DNA from: Pedobacter sp. SYP-B3415
Lineage (GTDB): Bacteria > Bacteroidota > Bacteroidia > Sphingobacteriales > Sphingobacteriaceae
Assembly (NCBI RefSeq): GCF_004138205.1
Contig: NZ_RXNQ01000011.1
Coordinates: forward strand, 248,001 to 312,000
Direction: 5' to 3'
Length of the DNA: 64,000 nucleotides
The notes beneath the pieces were generated by a model, which had not been told where the DNA came from, made no database searches, and was given only the letters and a program-made list of their open reading frames with translations. Made by a program: the position numbers and the translations under genes. Below are positions 53,209 to 62,241 of the stretch, one piece after another. The stretch's first letter is position 1, and every line of letters begins with the position of its first letter.

Positions 53209-53851
53209 CTGGCCTGAAAAACGAGGGTCAATATTACGAAAAACCATCAAATAAATAAACAGGGCCCATTGTTGTCCGGTAAAAATTGGCTGAATGAAAT
53301 AAGATCCTTCTGAACAGTCTCAAAGCAGTATTTGCCTGAGTCTTCGGAATCAAGCCCCCTGAATTCTATGTCTATGGGTTTTACGTACAGGCGGCGGTTT
53401 TGATGACGGTTTTGCCTGCTTACTGCCACTGATAGGTGCGGACCGGCCTTGTATCTTCTCGCCGCAGAAAAGTATTAAAAGTCTTGCACTGTTTTAAGGA
53501 GGTTGGGAAGAACCAAGGAGGGGAACCAGCCCGGAACGGAATGGCGCAGGGATAATCCGGGCCTTTTCCCGCCGCCGTCGGACTTTTGATGCTTTTATGC
53601 AAGAAGAGATACACAGCCGGAGCGTTTATTCGTGTCTCTTTAATGAATTTCAAAGGTACGAATGCTTTCGGCTATGCCTCAGGTTGCTTCTTTTTCGCCA
53701 AAAAGAAGGAGCCCCCGCGGTGGTGAGCGGTTCGGTACCATAGCCTCACATCTATTGGAAACTAAAGAACTACAGGCTTTCGCAAAATTTCCCCGGACAA
53801 CAGTGAAACAGGGCCTATAAGCATGGCTGCAGACCGGAATTTTCGGCGGGT
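53209..53851. other. Gene-poor stretch with a minus-strand promoter and possible RNA
   Basis: 643 bp with no convincing gene. On the minus strand TACCTTTG (53651-53658) is a perfect -7 element, and the DNA after it is GC-rich with a hairpin GCCCGGA/TCCGGGC (53540-53575 region). Short frames (53247-53429, 53420-53653) lack a proper start: the second begins with a TTG that is part of the -7 element. A similar reading is familiar from intergenic regions of related genera (memory only). I suggest a small RNA or an old repeat. Confidence 0.4.
53651..53658 (-). promoter_or_regulatory. Orphan -7 element on the minus strand
   Basis: TACCTTTG matches TAnnTTTG on the minus strand with no gene downstream until smc, about 440 bp away. 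It may start a small RNA or a long smc leader. Confidence 0.45.
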
Positions 53852-54544
53852 TTAATCTCCGCTGTCCGGCAACCGGCTGCCGGCCACTTGATCCGGGGAT
53901 GAAAGGTAACCATGCGTAACCAGATCCTCCCGATGTCTGATCCGGTAATTGCTGCCGTTATGCAGCAGAATGAGTTCATCACTGCAGTCAATAAGTTGCC
54001 TGTAAAGATGGTCAGTTACTACAAAACCTTTATGCTGCTTCATGATGTGCATGTGTTCAGTTATTGTATTTGCAAACACGGGAGACAAGTGTGAAAAAGG
54101 CTCATCAAGCAATACAAAAAGTGCATCTGAATAGATTGCGGCCAGTACAAAAAGAAAACGACGCTCTCCGCCCGAAAGATCTTTAACGCGCCTTTGGGCC
54201 AGTTGTGCAACAAATGAAAGACCGGCGATCTGCTGATAATAGATATTACAGCATAGTCTGATAAATGTGGCAATCCGTAACCTTCCGGGCACCTCGTAAT
54301 TCTGGCTTAACAAATGCAGCAGTCCGCTGCGGTACGGCTTATTATAAGGCATGCCGTTAATTCGAACGTGTTTAAACGCCGCTGGCTCCGTACCATAAAT
54401 GATTTTAAGCAGGGTAGACTTCCCGCATCCGTTGCGACCGAGGAGGCCGGTGATTTTGCCGGTCTGGCAATGCAGGAAAACACCGTTCAGCAGTTGGCGG
54501 CGGCCGTAGTTTTTGCTGACACTGTCTGCAGTCAGGGTCTGCAT
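53852..54544 (-). CDS. ABC transporter ATP-binding protein
   Basis: A 230-residue single nucleotide-binding domain. Walker A is GRNGCGKSTLLK at about residue 36, signature LSGGERRFLF, Walker B ALFVLLDEPFSHLSP and the switch His in VVTDHLYRQL. The Q-loop stretch is LLSQNYEVPGR. It overlaps the end of the upstream small membrane-protein gene by 13 bp, so the two form one unit. The partner is tiny, so either the ATPase serves other permeases or the unit is a minimal exporter. Substrate unknown. Confidence 0.88.
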   Translation of the reverse strand: MQTLTADSVSKNYGRRQLLNGVFLHCQTGKITGLLGRNGCGKSTLLKIIYGTEPAAFKHVRINGMPYNKPYRSGLLHLLSQNYEVPGRLRIATFIRLCCNIYYQQIAGLSFVAQLAQRRVKDLSGGERRFLFVLAAIYSDALFVLLDEPFSHLSPVFANTITEHMHIMKQHKGFVVTDHLYRQLIDCSDELILLHNGSNYRIRHREDLVTHGYLSSPDQVAGSRLPDSGD

Positions 54545-54843
54545 ATCAGGACGATCAAAAACAGCAAAAGAAATATGGCTGTGTCAATAAAGAAACTGCC
54601 CGCAAACAAATGCCGCATGCTGTAACCAAGGTTTCGGTAGAATGGGTAGGTTCTGCTCGAGAACAGATAGTGGATCGCAAGGCTGCCCAGATACCCGCCA
54701 AGCTTGATAATGGGGGCAAGCATGACCGCAGACAGGATATATTCAGCGGTTGACGCAAAAAACAGTGCCTGCAAACTGAACACGGCGTTGAGCGGCCATA
54801 GCCTGGCATATAAAAAGAAACAGAGCTGAAAATATCTTTGCAT
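54532..54843 (-). CDS. Small membrane protein paired with the ABC ATPase
   Basis: A 103-residue protein with about three hydrophobic segments: CFFLYARLWPLNAVFSLQAL, YILSAVMLAPIIKLGGYLGS and AIFLLLFLIVLI. I recognise no family. It overlaps the ABC ATPase gene by 13 bp, which supports joint function as a membrane partner, though it is much shorter than a normal ABC permease. The frame extends 12 codons upstream, over the terminator hairpin of the preceding gene; the ATG at 54843 preceded by GGAG is preferred. Confidence 0.6.
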   Translation of the reverse strand: MQRYFQLCFFLYARLWPLNAVFSLQALFFASTAEYILSAVMLAPIIKLGGYLGSLAIHYLFSSRTYPFYRNLGYSMRHLFAGSFFIDTAIFLLLFLIVLICRP

Positions 54844-54860
54844 GCTGCTCCAAATTAAAG

Positions 54861-54890
54861 AAAGTCCGGCGTTTCTCAAAGCCGGACTTT
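54861..54890 (-). terminator. Terminator after the GAPDH gene
   Basis: AAAGTCCGGC-TTTGAGAAAC-GCCGGACTTT on the minus strand forms a 10-bp stem followed by CTTTAATTT. The following TTAATTTG could serve as a one-mismatch -7 element for the next gene. Confidence 0.75.
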
Positions 54891-54894
54891 TCTG

Positions 54895-56340
54895 CTAATA
54901 ATAAGTTAGCCTCACCACACCGGCCAGCTTTTTGGCGAGCCTGATCACCTGCCTTGTATAGCCGTATTCGTTATCATACCAAACGTAGAGGATCAGCGAA
55001 CGGCCATCCTGAGAAAGTATTGTTGCCGGGCCGTCAACAACTGCAGGGTGGCTGTTTCCAATCATATCGCTGCTAACAACTTCGTTAGAAACCGAGTATT
55101 CAATTTGTTCAGACAAATCGCCGAAAAGTGAAGCTTCGCGCAGCAGTTTTTCGATCTGGTCAAGGCTGGTTTGCCTGGCCAAGGTAAGGTTCAGAATGGC
55201 CAGCGAACCATTGGGTGTAGGTACACGAACAGCGTTGCCGGTAAGTTTGCCTGCCAGTTCAGGAAGCACCCTCGCGACCGCCTTATCTGCGCCTGTCTCT
55301 GTAATGACAAGGTTAAGCGCAGCGGAACGGCCGCGCCGGTATTTAGGATGGTAGTTATCCAGCAGGTTCTGATCATTCGTGTAGGCATGAACTGTCTCGA
55401 TATGACCTTTTTTAATGCTGACATGTTTGTTGATGACATGCAGGACCGGCACAATAGCATTTGTGGTACAGGATGCGCAGGAGAACACTGTTTCGCCTGC
55501 GGCATAGTCGCTATCGTTGATGCCGCATACAATATTCGGAATGTCATCTTTTGCGGGTGCCGTCAGCAGAACCTGCGCAATGCCTTTTGCCTGAAGGTGC
55601 CTGCTGAGTCCGGCACGATCACGGAATACGCCGGTATTATCAATCAAAAGCGCCTTATCAATCCCATAAGCGGTATAATCAGGCTCTTCAGGCGTCTTGG
55701 CGGTGATAAAATAGACAGTCTGTCCGTTAATGATCAGTGCCTGTTGTTCCGCATCCGCCTTTACCGTTCCCTGGAAGGGACCGTGTACAGAATCCGTGCG
55801 GAACAGTTCAGCGCGCTTAATGAGCTCCTTTTCGCTGCACGACCTGGTTACAATAGCACGCAGGCGCAGCTGTTCACCTTTTCCGGTTTGTTTAATGAGT
55901 TCCCGCGCGGCAATGCGCCCGATGCGGCCAAAGCCAAAAAGAACCACGTCTTTGGGCTCAAGGCTGCGTTTTTCTTTTCCGATATGCCTGGCAAGTTTCA
56001 AGGCTACGAAATCTCTGGCCGACGAGAAATGTATATGCTCGTCCATCCATTCAGTGCACAGCCGGCCAAGGTCGATACGTGATGGGGCGAGGTTGCTTAC
56101 GGCGAGAACCTCGGCCAGCTCAAGCGTATCGTAAATAGAGATCGGTCTCCCGCTTACCTCACCGGCATATTGGTGATAGGCTAGAATTTCGCTGCTGCCA
56201 ACATCGAACAGCGGTTTACGAAAGAGGACAAGTTCGACAGACCGTTCGAACCACAGGTTGCCTACAATGTTCATCAGGGAAACGGCACACTTCTCCCGGT
56301 CAATCCAACGCTGAAATTCAGCCTGGTAATTGTTGCTCAT
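54895..56340 (-). CDS. Glyceraldehyde-3-phosphate dehydrogenase with N-terminal extension
   Basis: A 481-residue enzyme, longer than standard GAPDH (about 335). Residues 1-130 are an extension with no recognised motif. The NAD-binding motif is VVLFGFGRIGR (136-142 for GFGRIGR), and the catalytic Cys291 lies in FSCASCTTNAIVPVLHV. The later YDNEYGYTRQV is also intact. Such extended forms occur in Bacteroidota, Vibrio and Pseudomonas, often as gluconeogenic or NADP-linked isozymes. Cytoplasmic; the extension's role is unclear. Between the primary sigma gene and the small ABC pair, with its own promoter and terminator. Confidence 0.9.
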   Translation of the reverse strand: MSNNYQAEFQRWIDREKCAVSLMNIVGNLWFERSVELVLFRKPLFDVGSSEILAYHQYAGEVSGRPISIYDTLELAEVLAVSNLAPSRIDLGRLCTEWMDEHIHFSSARDFVALKLARHIGKEKRSLEPKDVVLFGFGRIGRIAARELIKQTGKGEQLRLRAIVTRSCSEKELIKRAELFRTDSVHGPFQGTVKADAEQQALIINGQTVYFITAKTPEEPDYTAYGIDKALLIDNTGVFRDRAGLSRHLQAKGIAQVLLTAPAKDDIPNIVCGINDSDYAAGETVFSCASCTTNAIVPVLHVINKHVSIKKGHIETVHAYTNDQNLLDNYHPKYRRGRSAALNLVITETGADKAVARVLPELAGKLTGNAVRVPTPNGSLAILNLTLARQTSLDQIEKLLREASLFGDLSEQIEYSVSNEVVSSDMIGNSHPAVVDGPATILSQDGRSLILYVWYDNEYGYTRQVIRLAKKLAGVVRLTYY

Positions 56341-56374
56341 ACAGTTTTTTTATTTGGTTGAAATAATAAGTACC

Positions 56375-56382
56375 CAAAAATA
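56375..56382 (-). promoter_or_regulatory. -7 element for GAPDH, abutting the sigma-factor terminator
   Basis: On the minus strand TATTTTTG matches TAnnTTTG, 34 bp before the GAPDH start. It lies directly after the T tract of the sigma-factor terminator. Confidence 0.6.
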
Positions 56383-56384
56383 AA

Positions 56385-56410
56385 AAAGATCGGCTTGATG
56401 GCCGATCTTT
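56385..56410 (-). terminator. Terminator after the primary sigma factor gene
   Basis: AAAGATCGGC-CATCAA-GCCGATCTTT on the minus strand is a 10-bp stem followed by a T run (TTTTTTATTTTTG) that continues into the next -7 element. Confidence 0.85.
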
Positions 56411-56441
56411 CTGTATGAATTTTCCTGATTGTGAATCAAAT

Positions 56442-57302
56442 TTAACCGAGGTATGATTTCAGGATTTTACTTCTGGATGTGTGACGCAGGCGTTGAAGCG
56501 CCTTGTCTTTGATCTGACGAACGCGTTCGCGGGTCAGGTTAAACTTTTCGCCAATCTCTTCAAGAGAAAGCGGGTGGTTTGATCCAAGGCCGAAAAAAAG
56601 AACGATAATTTCACGCTCGCGCTCGGTAAGGGTTGATAGTGAACGTTTGATTTCTTCAGATAAAGATTCGTTAATCAGTGAACTGTCAGTATTAGGCTCG
56701 TGGTTTTCCAGTACATCAAGAAGTGTGTTCTCTTCGCCCTGGACAAACGGCGCATCCATAGACACGTGTCGCCCTGAATTGCTCAGCGTATCCGAAATTT
56801 TATCGACGGTAGTTTCCAGAATATCTGCAAGTTCCTCCGGTGACGGTTCGCGCTCGTATTCCTGCTCAAGTTTAGAAAAAGCCTTACTGATTTTGCTTAG
56901 CGAACCTACCTGGTTTAGCGGAAGCCTTACTATACGGCTTTGCTCGGCAATAGCCTGAAGAATTGACTGACGGATCCACCATACAGCGTATGAGATGAAT
57001 TTAAAACCTTTTGTTTCATCAAAACGCTTGGCCGCCTTGATCAGGCCAAGGTTACCCTCGTTGATCAAATCGCCTAATGTAAGGCCTTGATTCTGATATT
57101 GTTTAGCTACCGATACAACAAACCGGAGGTTGGTTTTAGTTAAGCGTTCTAAAGCAGCCTGGTCACCTTCTCTGATCTTTCTAGCAAGAATTACTTCTTC
57201 TTCGGCTGTAATCAAATCTACCTTGCCGATCTCGTGAAGATATTTATCTAACGATTGACTTTCACGGTTGGTGATAGATTGGGTTATCTTGAGTTGTCTC
57301 AT
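56442..57302 (-). CDS. rpoD: Primary RNA polymerase sigma factor (SigA/RpoD, Bacteroidota type)
   Basis: A 286-residue group 1 sigma factor, short like all Bacteroidota housekeeping sigmas. Region 1.2 is [21 protein letters not shown]. Region 2 includes [40 protein letters not shown] and [10 protein letters not shown]. Region 4 ends with [17 protein letters not shown] and [22 protein letters not shown]. It lacks region 1.1, as expected for the lineage. This protein recognises the TAnnTTTG/TTG promoters seen throughout the window. Divergent from the HMA-AraC regulator across a 615-bp gap. Confidence 0.96.
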   Translation of the reverse strand: MRQLKITQSITNRESQSLDKYLHEIGKVDLITAEEEVILARKIREGDQAALERLTKTNLRFVVSVAKQYQNQGLTLGDLINEGNLGLIKAAKRFDETKGFKFISYAVWWIRQSILQAIAEQSRIVRLPLNQVGSLSKISKAFSKLEQEYEREPSPEELADILETTVDKISDTLSNSGRHVSMDAPFVQGEENTLLDVLENHEPNTDSSLINESLSEEIKRSLSTLTEREREIIVLFFGLGSNHPLSLEEIGEKFNLTRERVRQIKDKALQRLRHTSRSKILKSYLG

Positions 57303-57337
57303 TTATTATGTGCGTGCTCCTTAAAATTATGAACGTG

Positions 57338-57345
57338 CAAAGTTA
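57338..57345 (-). promoter_or_regulatory. -7 element for the primary sigma factor
   Basis: On the minus strand TAACTTTG matches TAnnTTTG, 35 bp before the start codon. The sigma factor may thus transcribe its own gene. Confidence 0.6.
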
Positions 57346-57880
57346 CGGTTTTTAACGGTATCCCGAAAGATAATTTGTTGAAAACGTAGGGGTTTGCATC
57401 TGATATTTGCAATTTTACTTGTATCAAAAATTATTCCACAACAAAATTGTCATTACGGCAAAAGGTGTCGAAACCTGCAATATAAACCTGCATTTGCAAC
57501 CCTTTAGGTTTCATAAACGGCCTCTTGTGCGCACAGATACAACAGGTTGCGCCGCCGGTCATAGAAATGAAATTTTAAACGCGCATTTGCAAGTTATCCC
57601 GTTTCTTTCTCGATTTTGTTACACTGTCGTTTTTTCAGAACCGCTTCCTAAGCATGCCACATCTGCCTGCCGTGTTAAACATTACAAACTGATGTCAGGT
57701 GTATTACCCTTTAGTGTGCATCGATATAGTTTTTAAGGTATTGGCCGGTAACAGAGTCTTTGCGGCAAATCCGGTTTGTAACCTGTTTAAGGCGGTGCAA
57801 CGCCCGCCTGTTATTACATGGATGAGGAATTGTGAAAATCTTTTTGCAAATTATATAATCGCTTCGCTCTTCGCAAATCC

Positions 57881-57888
57881 TAACTTTG
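57881..57888 (+). promoter_or_regulatory. -7 element for the HMA-AraC regulator
   Basis: TAACTTTG matches TAnnTTTG, 29 bp before the start codon at 57918. It should drive the regulator and perhaps the metal ATPase. Confidence 0.6.
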
Positions 57889-57917
57889 TGCACAACCAGT
57901 CATTTTAATTTCCCGGT

Positions 57918-58478
57918 ATGAGATATTATATAAAGAATATGGTCTGTGACCGATGTAAAATGGCTGTTGAGGCCATCTTTGATGATCTCGGCTACCCGGC
58001 TGCACAAACGCAGCTTGGTGAGGTGGAAACATCTGCTCCGCTTGCCGCCGATGCGAAACAGCAACTGGAAAGCCGGCTGAAAAATTTAGGTTTTGAACTG
58101 ATCAGCGACAAAACCAGCCGCACCATAGAGGAAATTAAAACGTTGATTATTGATCTGGTGCATACACATCACGGTGATTTGAAGATGAACCTCTCAGACT
58201 ACCTGGCCGCCCGAACCGGTCGGGATTATCACACGCTAAGCGCATTGTTCTCAACGGTCGAAGGAACGACGATCGAAAAGTTTTATATCGCCCATAAAAT
58301 TGAGAAGGTGAAAGAACTTCTGGTTTATGATGAGTTATCGCTTAGTGAGATTGCGCACCGTCTCAATTACTCGAGCGTTGCACACCTGAGCAGCCAGTTC
58401 AAAAAGATAACCGGCTTAACGCCGAGCCATTTTAAAGAGATCAAAGGCCAGAAGAGAAAGTCGCTAAACGACGTGTAA
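57918..58478 (+). CDS. AraC-type regulator with N-terminal HMA-like metal-binding region
   Basis: A 186-residue regulator in two parts. Residues 1-75 resemble a heavy-metal-associated domain, with Cys10 and Cys13 in NMVCDRCKMAVE and the beta-alpha-beta text following. Residues about 95-180 are an AraC-type pair of helix-turn-helices (KIEKVKELLVYDELSLSEIA and FKKITGLTPSHFKEIK). This joins a copper-type sensor to a DNA-binding domain. It lies 46 bp upstream of a copper-type P-type ATPase on the same strand, so it most likely controls that gene in response to Cu(I) or a similar metal. Confidence 0.87.
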   Translation: MRYYIKNMVCDRCKMAVEAIFDDLGYPAAQTQLGEVETSAPLAADAKQQLESRLKNLGFELISDKTSRTIEEIKTLIIDLVHTHHGDLKMNLSDYLAARTGRDYHTLSALFSTVEGTTIEKFYIAHKIEKVKELLVYDELSLSEIAHRLNYSSVAHLSSQFKKITGLTPSHFKEIKGQKRKSLNDV

Positions 58479-58524
58479 TCTTATAAAATCGAGCGGTAAA
58501 TGTATAACGCATGCCGGCCGGTAA

Positions 58525-61278
58525 ATGTCGAAATTTGCTCTTGTAAGATGTTCAGATATGAAAGCGCATACAACTCAGGAGTTAATCATTCCGCTGGCAG
58601 TCGCAGATGATAGCAATAGTTTAGCTGACCTGGCCACAGCTGTAGGCCAGATGCCGGCAATTGATAGTTGTCTCGTTAATCGTGACGACAGGCAGCTGAT
58701 TGTTTCAGGCAAAAACATCGCTTCCAGAACAAAAGAGATCATTCAGGAACTCAATAAACTGGGGCAAGATGTCGCAACGGTAAGAAACAGTTTCCGGGTT
58801 TTGGGTATGACCTGCGCTTCGTGTGCATCAAGCGTGCAAAGCATGCTGCTGGCCCGGCCGGAGGTCGTCAGCGCAGATGTAAACTACGCAGCTGCAACGG
58901 TGCAGGTCGAATATTTGAGGGGACAGATTCAGCCATCAGCCTTAAAGCAGGTGGTAAAGTCAATTGGCTACGATCTGCTTACCGAAGAAAACAACAATCC
59001 GGAATACTTTGATGCGGAACAGGAGAAACGCGTTAAAAAATTGCAGCATAGGGCATGGTTAGCCGTGCTGCTGTCTGTGCCGCTCGTTGTTACAGGCATG
59101 TTTTTTATGGATCTACCTTATGCCAACTACCTGATGTGGGCTCTTTCAACGCCCCTGGTTTTATGGCTGGGTCGTGATTTTTTTATAAGCGCCTGGAAGC
59201 AGCTGCGCCATGGTGCAGCCAATATGGACACGCTGGTGGCACTAAGCACCGGGGTCGCATACCTTTTTAGCGTATTCAATGTTCTGTTTCCAGGTGTATG
59301 GCACCGGCAGGGGCTTCATGCACATGTGTATTTTGAGGCTGCCGGCGTTGTTGTCGCATTTGTGCTGCTGGGAAAGCTGCTCGAAGACGGTGCCCGTGGC
59401 CGTACCTCGTCGGCTATACGGAAGCTGATCGGTTTACAGCCCAGGTTTGTCAACATCATCCGGGCAAATGACACTGAAATTCAGGTTCCGGTTGAACAGA
59501 TCATTGCCGGAGACATGCTCCTTATCCGCCCCGGCGAAAAAATTGCCGCCGACGGGACAATTGAATCAGGCCACTCTTATGTAGATGAAAGTATGCTGAC
59601 CGGCGAGCCGCTTCCTGTTCAGAAGGGCGCGGGCGATCAGGTGTATGCCGGGACCATCAATCAACGGGGAAGTTTTCGTCTGCGTGCCGGCAAACCGGCT
59701 TCTGAAAGCGTGCTGGCTCAGATTATTAAAAGCGTGCAGGATGCACAGGGAAGCAAAGCGCCGGTGCAGAAGCTCGTTGACCGCATTGCCGGTGTATTTG
59801 TGCCGGTAGTTATTGGCATCGCTTTGCTGGCCATGAGCTTCTGGTATATTTTAGGTGGCGAAAACGGCATTACCCACGGACTTCTTGCTTTTGTTACCGT
59901 GCTGGTCATTGCATGCCCATGCGCACTCGGACTGGCAACCCCGACGGCAATTATGGTCGGGGTCGGGAAAGCTGCTGAGCAGGGAATTTTGATCCGGGAT
60001 GCGGAAAGTCTTGAACTGGCCAGGAAGGTAGATACCGTTGTCCTTGATAAAACCGGAACACTTACCCAGGGGAAACCGGTGGTAACCGACAGTTTCTGGC
60101 TTCGCGAAGAGCCTGTTTTGAAGGGAATACTTAAGAGCCTTGAAAATGAATCTGAGCACCCCCTTGCTGCGGCGGTGGTAGCTCACCTGGAACAGGCTGT
60201 TCCGCTGCGTGTTACCGAATTTGAAAGTCATACAGGGGAGGGGGTAAGTGCTGTAGTTAACGGCAACATCTATTTGGCGGGCAATCGCCAGATGCTGGAA
60301 AGGAGAGGAATCTCATGTGATGACGCATTGCTTCAAACAGGAATCCGCTGGTCAGATGAATCGAAAACGGTTATCTGGTTTGCCGGCGGGCATGAAGCGA
60401 TCGCCGTATTTGCAATTACCGATGCGTTGAAGGAAACGTCAGCTGCAGCGGTCGGTGCTATACAAAAACTTGGTGCCCGGGTTTATATGCTCACCGGCGA
60501 TCAGAAGCCGACCGCCCAGGCCGTTGCTCATCAAGTGGGCATTAGCGATGTCGTGGCCGGTGTTTCTCCGCTGGAAAAGGCTGCGTTTATCCGGAGCCTG
60601 CAGAAACAGGGAAAAACGGTAGCCATGGTTGGCGACGGAATTAATGACAGTACCGCACTGGCCGAGGCCGACGTCAGCATTGCTATGGGAAAAGGAAGTG
60701 ATATTGCCATTGACGTCGCTAAAATGACGATCATCTCCTCAGACCTGCTTAAAGTTGCAGAAGCGATCCGCATTTCGAAAGACACCGTAGCAACGATCAG
60801 GCAAAACCTCTTTTGGGCGTTTATATTTAACGTGGTAGGCATTCCGATCGCAGCTGGGATTTTATACCCTGTAACCGGCTTCTTGCTAAACCCGATGGTT
60901 GCAGGCGCGGCTATGGCGTTAAGCAGTGTCAGCGTGGTGACCAATAGCCTGCGGCTCAAATTAAAAAACCGTAACGCAGGCATGCCGCCTTATGGTGACG
61001 GGCCTGCCGATAATGAAGCGCGGACAGACATTACAGACAATAATTACGATAACATGGAAACAACAAAACAGGAGGCGATGACCTTCAAAACAAATATCAA
61101 CTGCGGCGGTTGCATCGCGGCAGTAACACCTGCACTAAACAAGGTAGCAGGAGAAGGGAACTGGAAGGTAGACACCGACAATCCGGCAAAGATCCTGACA
61201 GTGGATCCCGAAGCTGCGGGGCGGGATGAGGTGACAGAAGCCGTGCGTACGGCAGGATTTACGATTGAGGAGATATAG
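58525..61278 (+). CDS. copA: Copper-type P1B ATPase with extra C-terminal HMA domain
   Basis: A 917-residue metal-exporting ATPase. Residues about 15-83 look like a decayed HMA domain without CxxC. A normal HMA follows with MTCASCASS (Cys97, Cys100). The core has the metal-site CPC in [13 protein letters not shown] (about 463), DKTGTLTQG (about 508), HP in [10 protein letters not shown] and [15 protein letters not shown]. Two to three extra residues show copper-type selectivity, but the metal is inferred. After the last transmembrane helix a linker (about 815-843) leads to a third HMA (844-917) with NCGGCIAAV. An in-frame ATG at 61054 marks codon 844. Partner regulator lies upstream. Confidence 0.9.
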   Translation: MSKFALVRCSDMKAHTTQELIIPLAVADDSNSLADLATAVGQMPAIDSCLVNRDDRQLIVSGKNIASRTKEIIQELNKLGQDVATVRNSFRVLGMTCASCASSVQSMLLARPEVVSADVNYAAATVQVEYLRGQIQPSALKQVVKSIGYDLLTEENNNPEYFDAEQEKRVKKLQHRAWLAVLLSVPLVVTGMFFMDLPYANYLMWALSTPLVLWLGRDFFISAWKQLRHGAANMDTLVALSTGVAYLFSVFNVLFPGVWHRQGLHAHVYFEAAGVVVAFVLLGKLLEDGARGRTSSAIRKLIGLQPRFVNIIRANDTEIQVPVEQIIAGDMLLIRPGEKIAADGTIESGHSYVDESMLTGEPLPVQKGAGDQVYAGTINQRGSFRLRAGKPASESVLAQIIKSVQDAQGSKAPVQKLVDRIAGVFVPVVIGIALLAMSFWYILGGENGITHGLLAFVTVLVIACPCALGLATPTAIMVGVGKAAEQGILIRDAESLELARKVDTVVLDKTGTLTQGKPVVTDSFWLREEPVLKGILKSLENESEHPLAAAVVAHLEQAVPLRVTEFESHTGEGVSAVVNGNIYLAGNRQMLERRGISCDDALLQTGIRWSDESKTVIWFAGGHEAIAVFAITDALKETSAAAVGAIQKLGARVYMLTGDQKPTAQAVAHQVGISDVVAGVSPLEKAAFIRSLQKQGKTVAMVGDGINDSTALAEADVSIAMGKGSDIAIDVAKMTIISSDLLKVAEAIRISKDTVATIRQNLFWAFIFNVVGIPIAAGILYPVTGFLLNPMVAGAAMALSSVSVVTNSLRLKLKNRNAGMPPYGDGPADNEARTDITDNNYDNMETTKQEAMTFKTNINCGGCIAAVTPALNKVAGEGNWKVDTDNPAKILTVDPEAAGRDEVTEAVRTAGFTIEEI

Positions 61279-61559
61279 GCCATTGCCCGGCCGTTCGGCC
61301 AAACGCTATTGGGTTTAAAGTAGAAAGCTTAAAGTAAAAAGATAAAAGCCAAAGTAGAAAGTCCGGATCAACCATCAGTTTAATACCGTGATTCAGCGCA
61401 GGAAAATAGCGCTTTCAATTACGTATCAGATCCTCCCGCGATTTCCTTTTTTTTGCACTACAGCCCATGGCGGGGCATGACCTTATGCGGTTACGCCGGT
61501 GCTCAAGCTATGAACCATGCAGGCTACATGTCTAAATACTAAAATCTAAATACTAACAT
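61279..61559. other. Gap between convergent genes with short direct repeats
   Basis: 281 bp holding no gene. It includes an A/G-rich tract (61311-61360) with repeated AAAGTA words and, near the end, a tandem 14-bp repeat TCTAAATACTAAA/TCTAAATACTAAC (61531-61557). No clear terminator stem with T run is seen for copA. Confidence 0.55.
61531..61557. repeat. Two-copy 14-bp tandem repeat
   Basis: TCTAAATACTAAAA is followed directly by TCTAAATACTAAC and then ATCTACATAC. Copies of such words near gene ends are common in related genomes (memory only). Confidence 0.7.
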
Positions 61560-62228
61560 CTACATACGCAAATCTCTTACACGAACAATCTCCCTCAAAT
61601 CGAAGAACAGAAATGTTGCATTAAAAGCCAGCAAAGCAATGCTGAGCAGGTCTGCGGGCTGGAAAAGGCTGATCAGGATATAAAGCACGATGCATACGGG
61701 AACGCTGATGAGAAAACCATATAATGTGCGCGCAAAGAGCACTTTCGCCATATCGACCGACCGGCGAAGATCAAACCACATTCTCAGGAAATTGAGCAGC
61801 AGGAAAAGCGCCGCCACAGTCAGAACACCGGGCTGATGGACGATAGCCTTATTCGACGTATGCATGATTTCCAGCACACCCGGAATCGCTCCGCGCAAGA
61901 CGAGCAGCGGAATCCCGAAAACCACTGCAAGCGTTCCGATATACACGATCAGGAAAAAGGTGTCTTTGCTGAACGGCCTTTCCTTTTCCTGCGCATAAAA
62001 TGTCTCTATCCTGCTCCGGAACCTGGCTGGTCTGAACCCAAACAGGATGAGAAGCAGAAAATAGAACTCAAGCTGGAAAACACTGAGATGATAACTGTTC
62101 GTGACATCGTTCAGCGGTCCGCCCGCATTTGTCCTGCCAAGCACTGCCCAGCCTAAGGCCGCGGCCAGAAAAAGCCTGAGACCGAGAAAATAAATATTTG
62201 CTGCGGTTGTAAGTTTCCGGAATACCAT
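61560..62228 (-). CDS. Predicted membrane protein of unknown function
   Basis: A 222-residue protein with about five or six hydrophobic segments: IYFLGLRLFLAAALGWAVLG near the start, LEFYFLLLILFGFRP, TFFLIVYIGTLAVVFGIPLL, PGVLTVAALFLLLNFLRMWF and VPVCIVLYILISLF. I recognise no family. The frame is open 36 codons upstream into the previous gene, but MVFRKLTTAANIYF is the natural start. It is the third gene of a minus-strand unit after a lipoprotein gene (13 bp gap) and a glycine-rich protein gene. Confidence 0.65.
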   Translation of the reverse strand: MVFRKLTTAANIYFLGLRLFLAAALGWAVLGRTNAGGPLNDVTNSYHLSVFQLEFYFLLLILFGFRPARFRSRIETFYAQEKERPFSKDTFFLIVYIGTLAVVFGIPLLVLRGAIPGVLEIMHTSNKAIVHQPGVLTVAALFLLLNFLRMWFDLRRSVDMAKVLFARTLYGFLISVPVCIVLYILISLFQPADLLSIALLAFNATFLFFDLREIVRVRDLRM

Positions 62229-62241
62229 GAAACAGCGCGTG

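Larger units (their letters stand above)
57303..57917. other. Gap between sigma factor and HMA-AraC regulator
   Basis: 615 bp without a supported gene. Each end has a -7 element for the flanking gene. A plus-strand frame (57407-57736) has no family signature, odd composition and no promoter other than a one-mismatch GATATTTG near 57399. I see no RNA motif in the middle. Confidence 0.5.

Noticed and set aside
53247..53653. Two short minus-strand frames after the smc start
   Set aside because: One starts with a TTG within a -7 element and neither has recognisable protein features; an RNA is more likely.
55171..56082. Plus-strand frame of 303 codons opposite GAPDH
   Set aside because: Antisense to a well-supported gene; cysteine- and arginine-rich text with no family.
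57407..57736. Plus-strand frame of 109 codons between rpoD and the HMA-AraC gene
   Set aside because: No homology-like pattern, no good promoter, odd composition for a protein.
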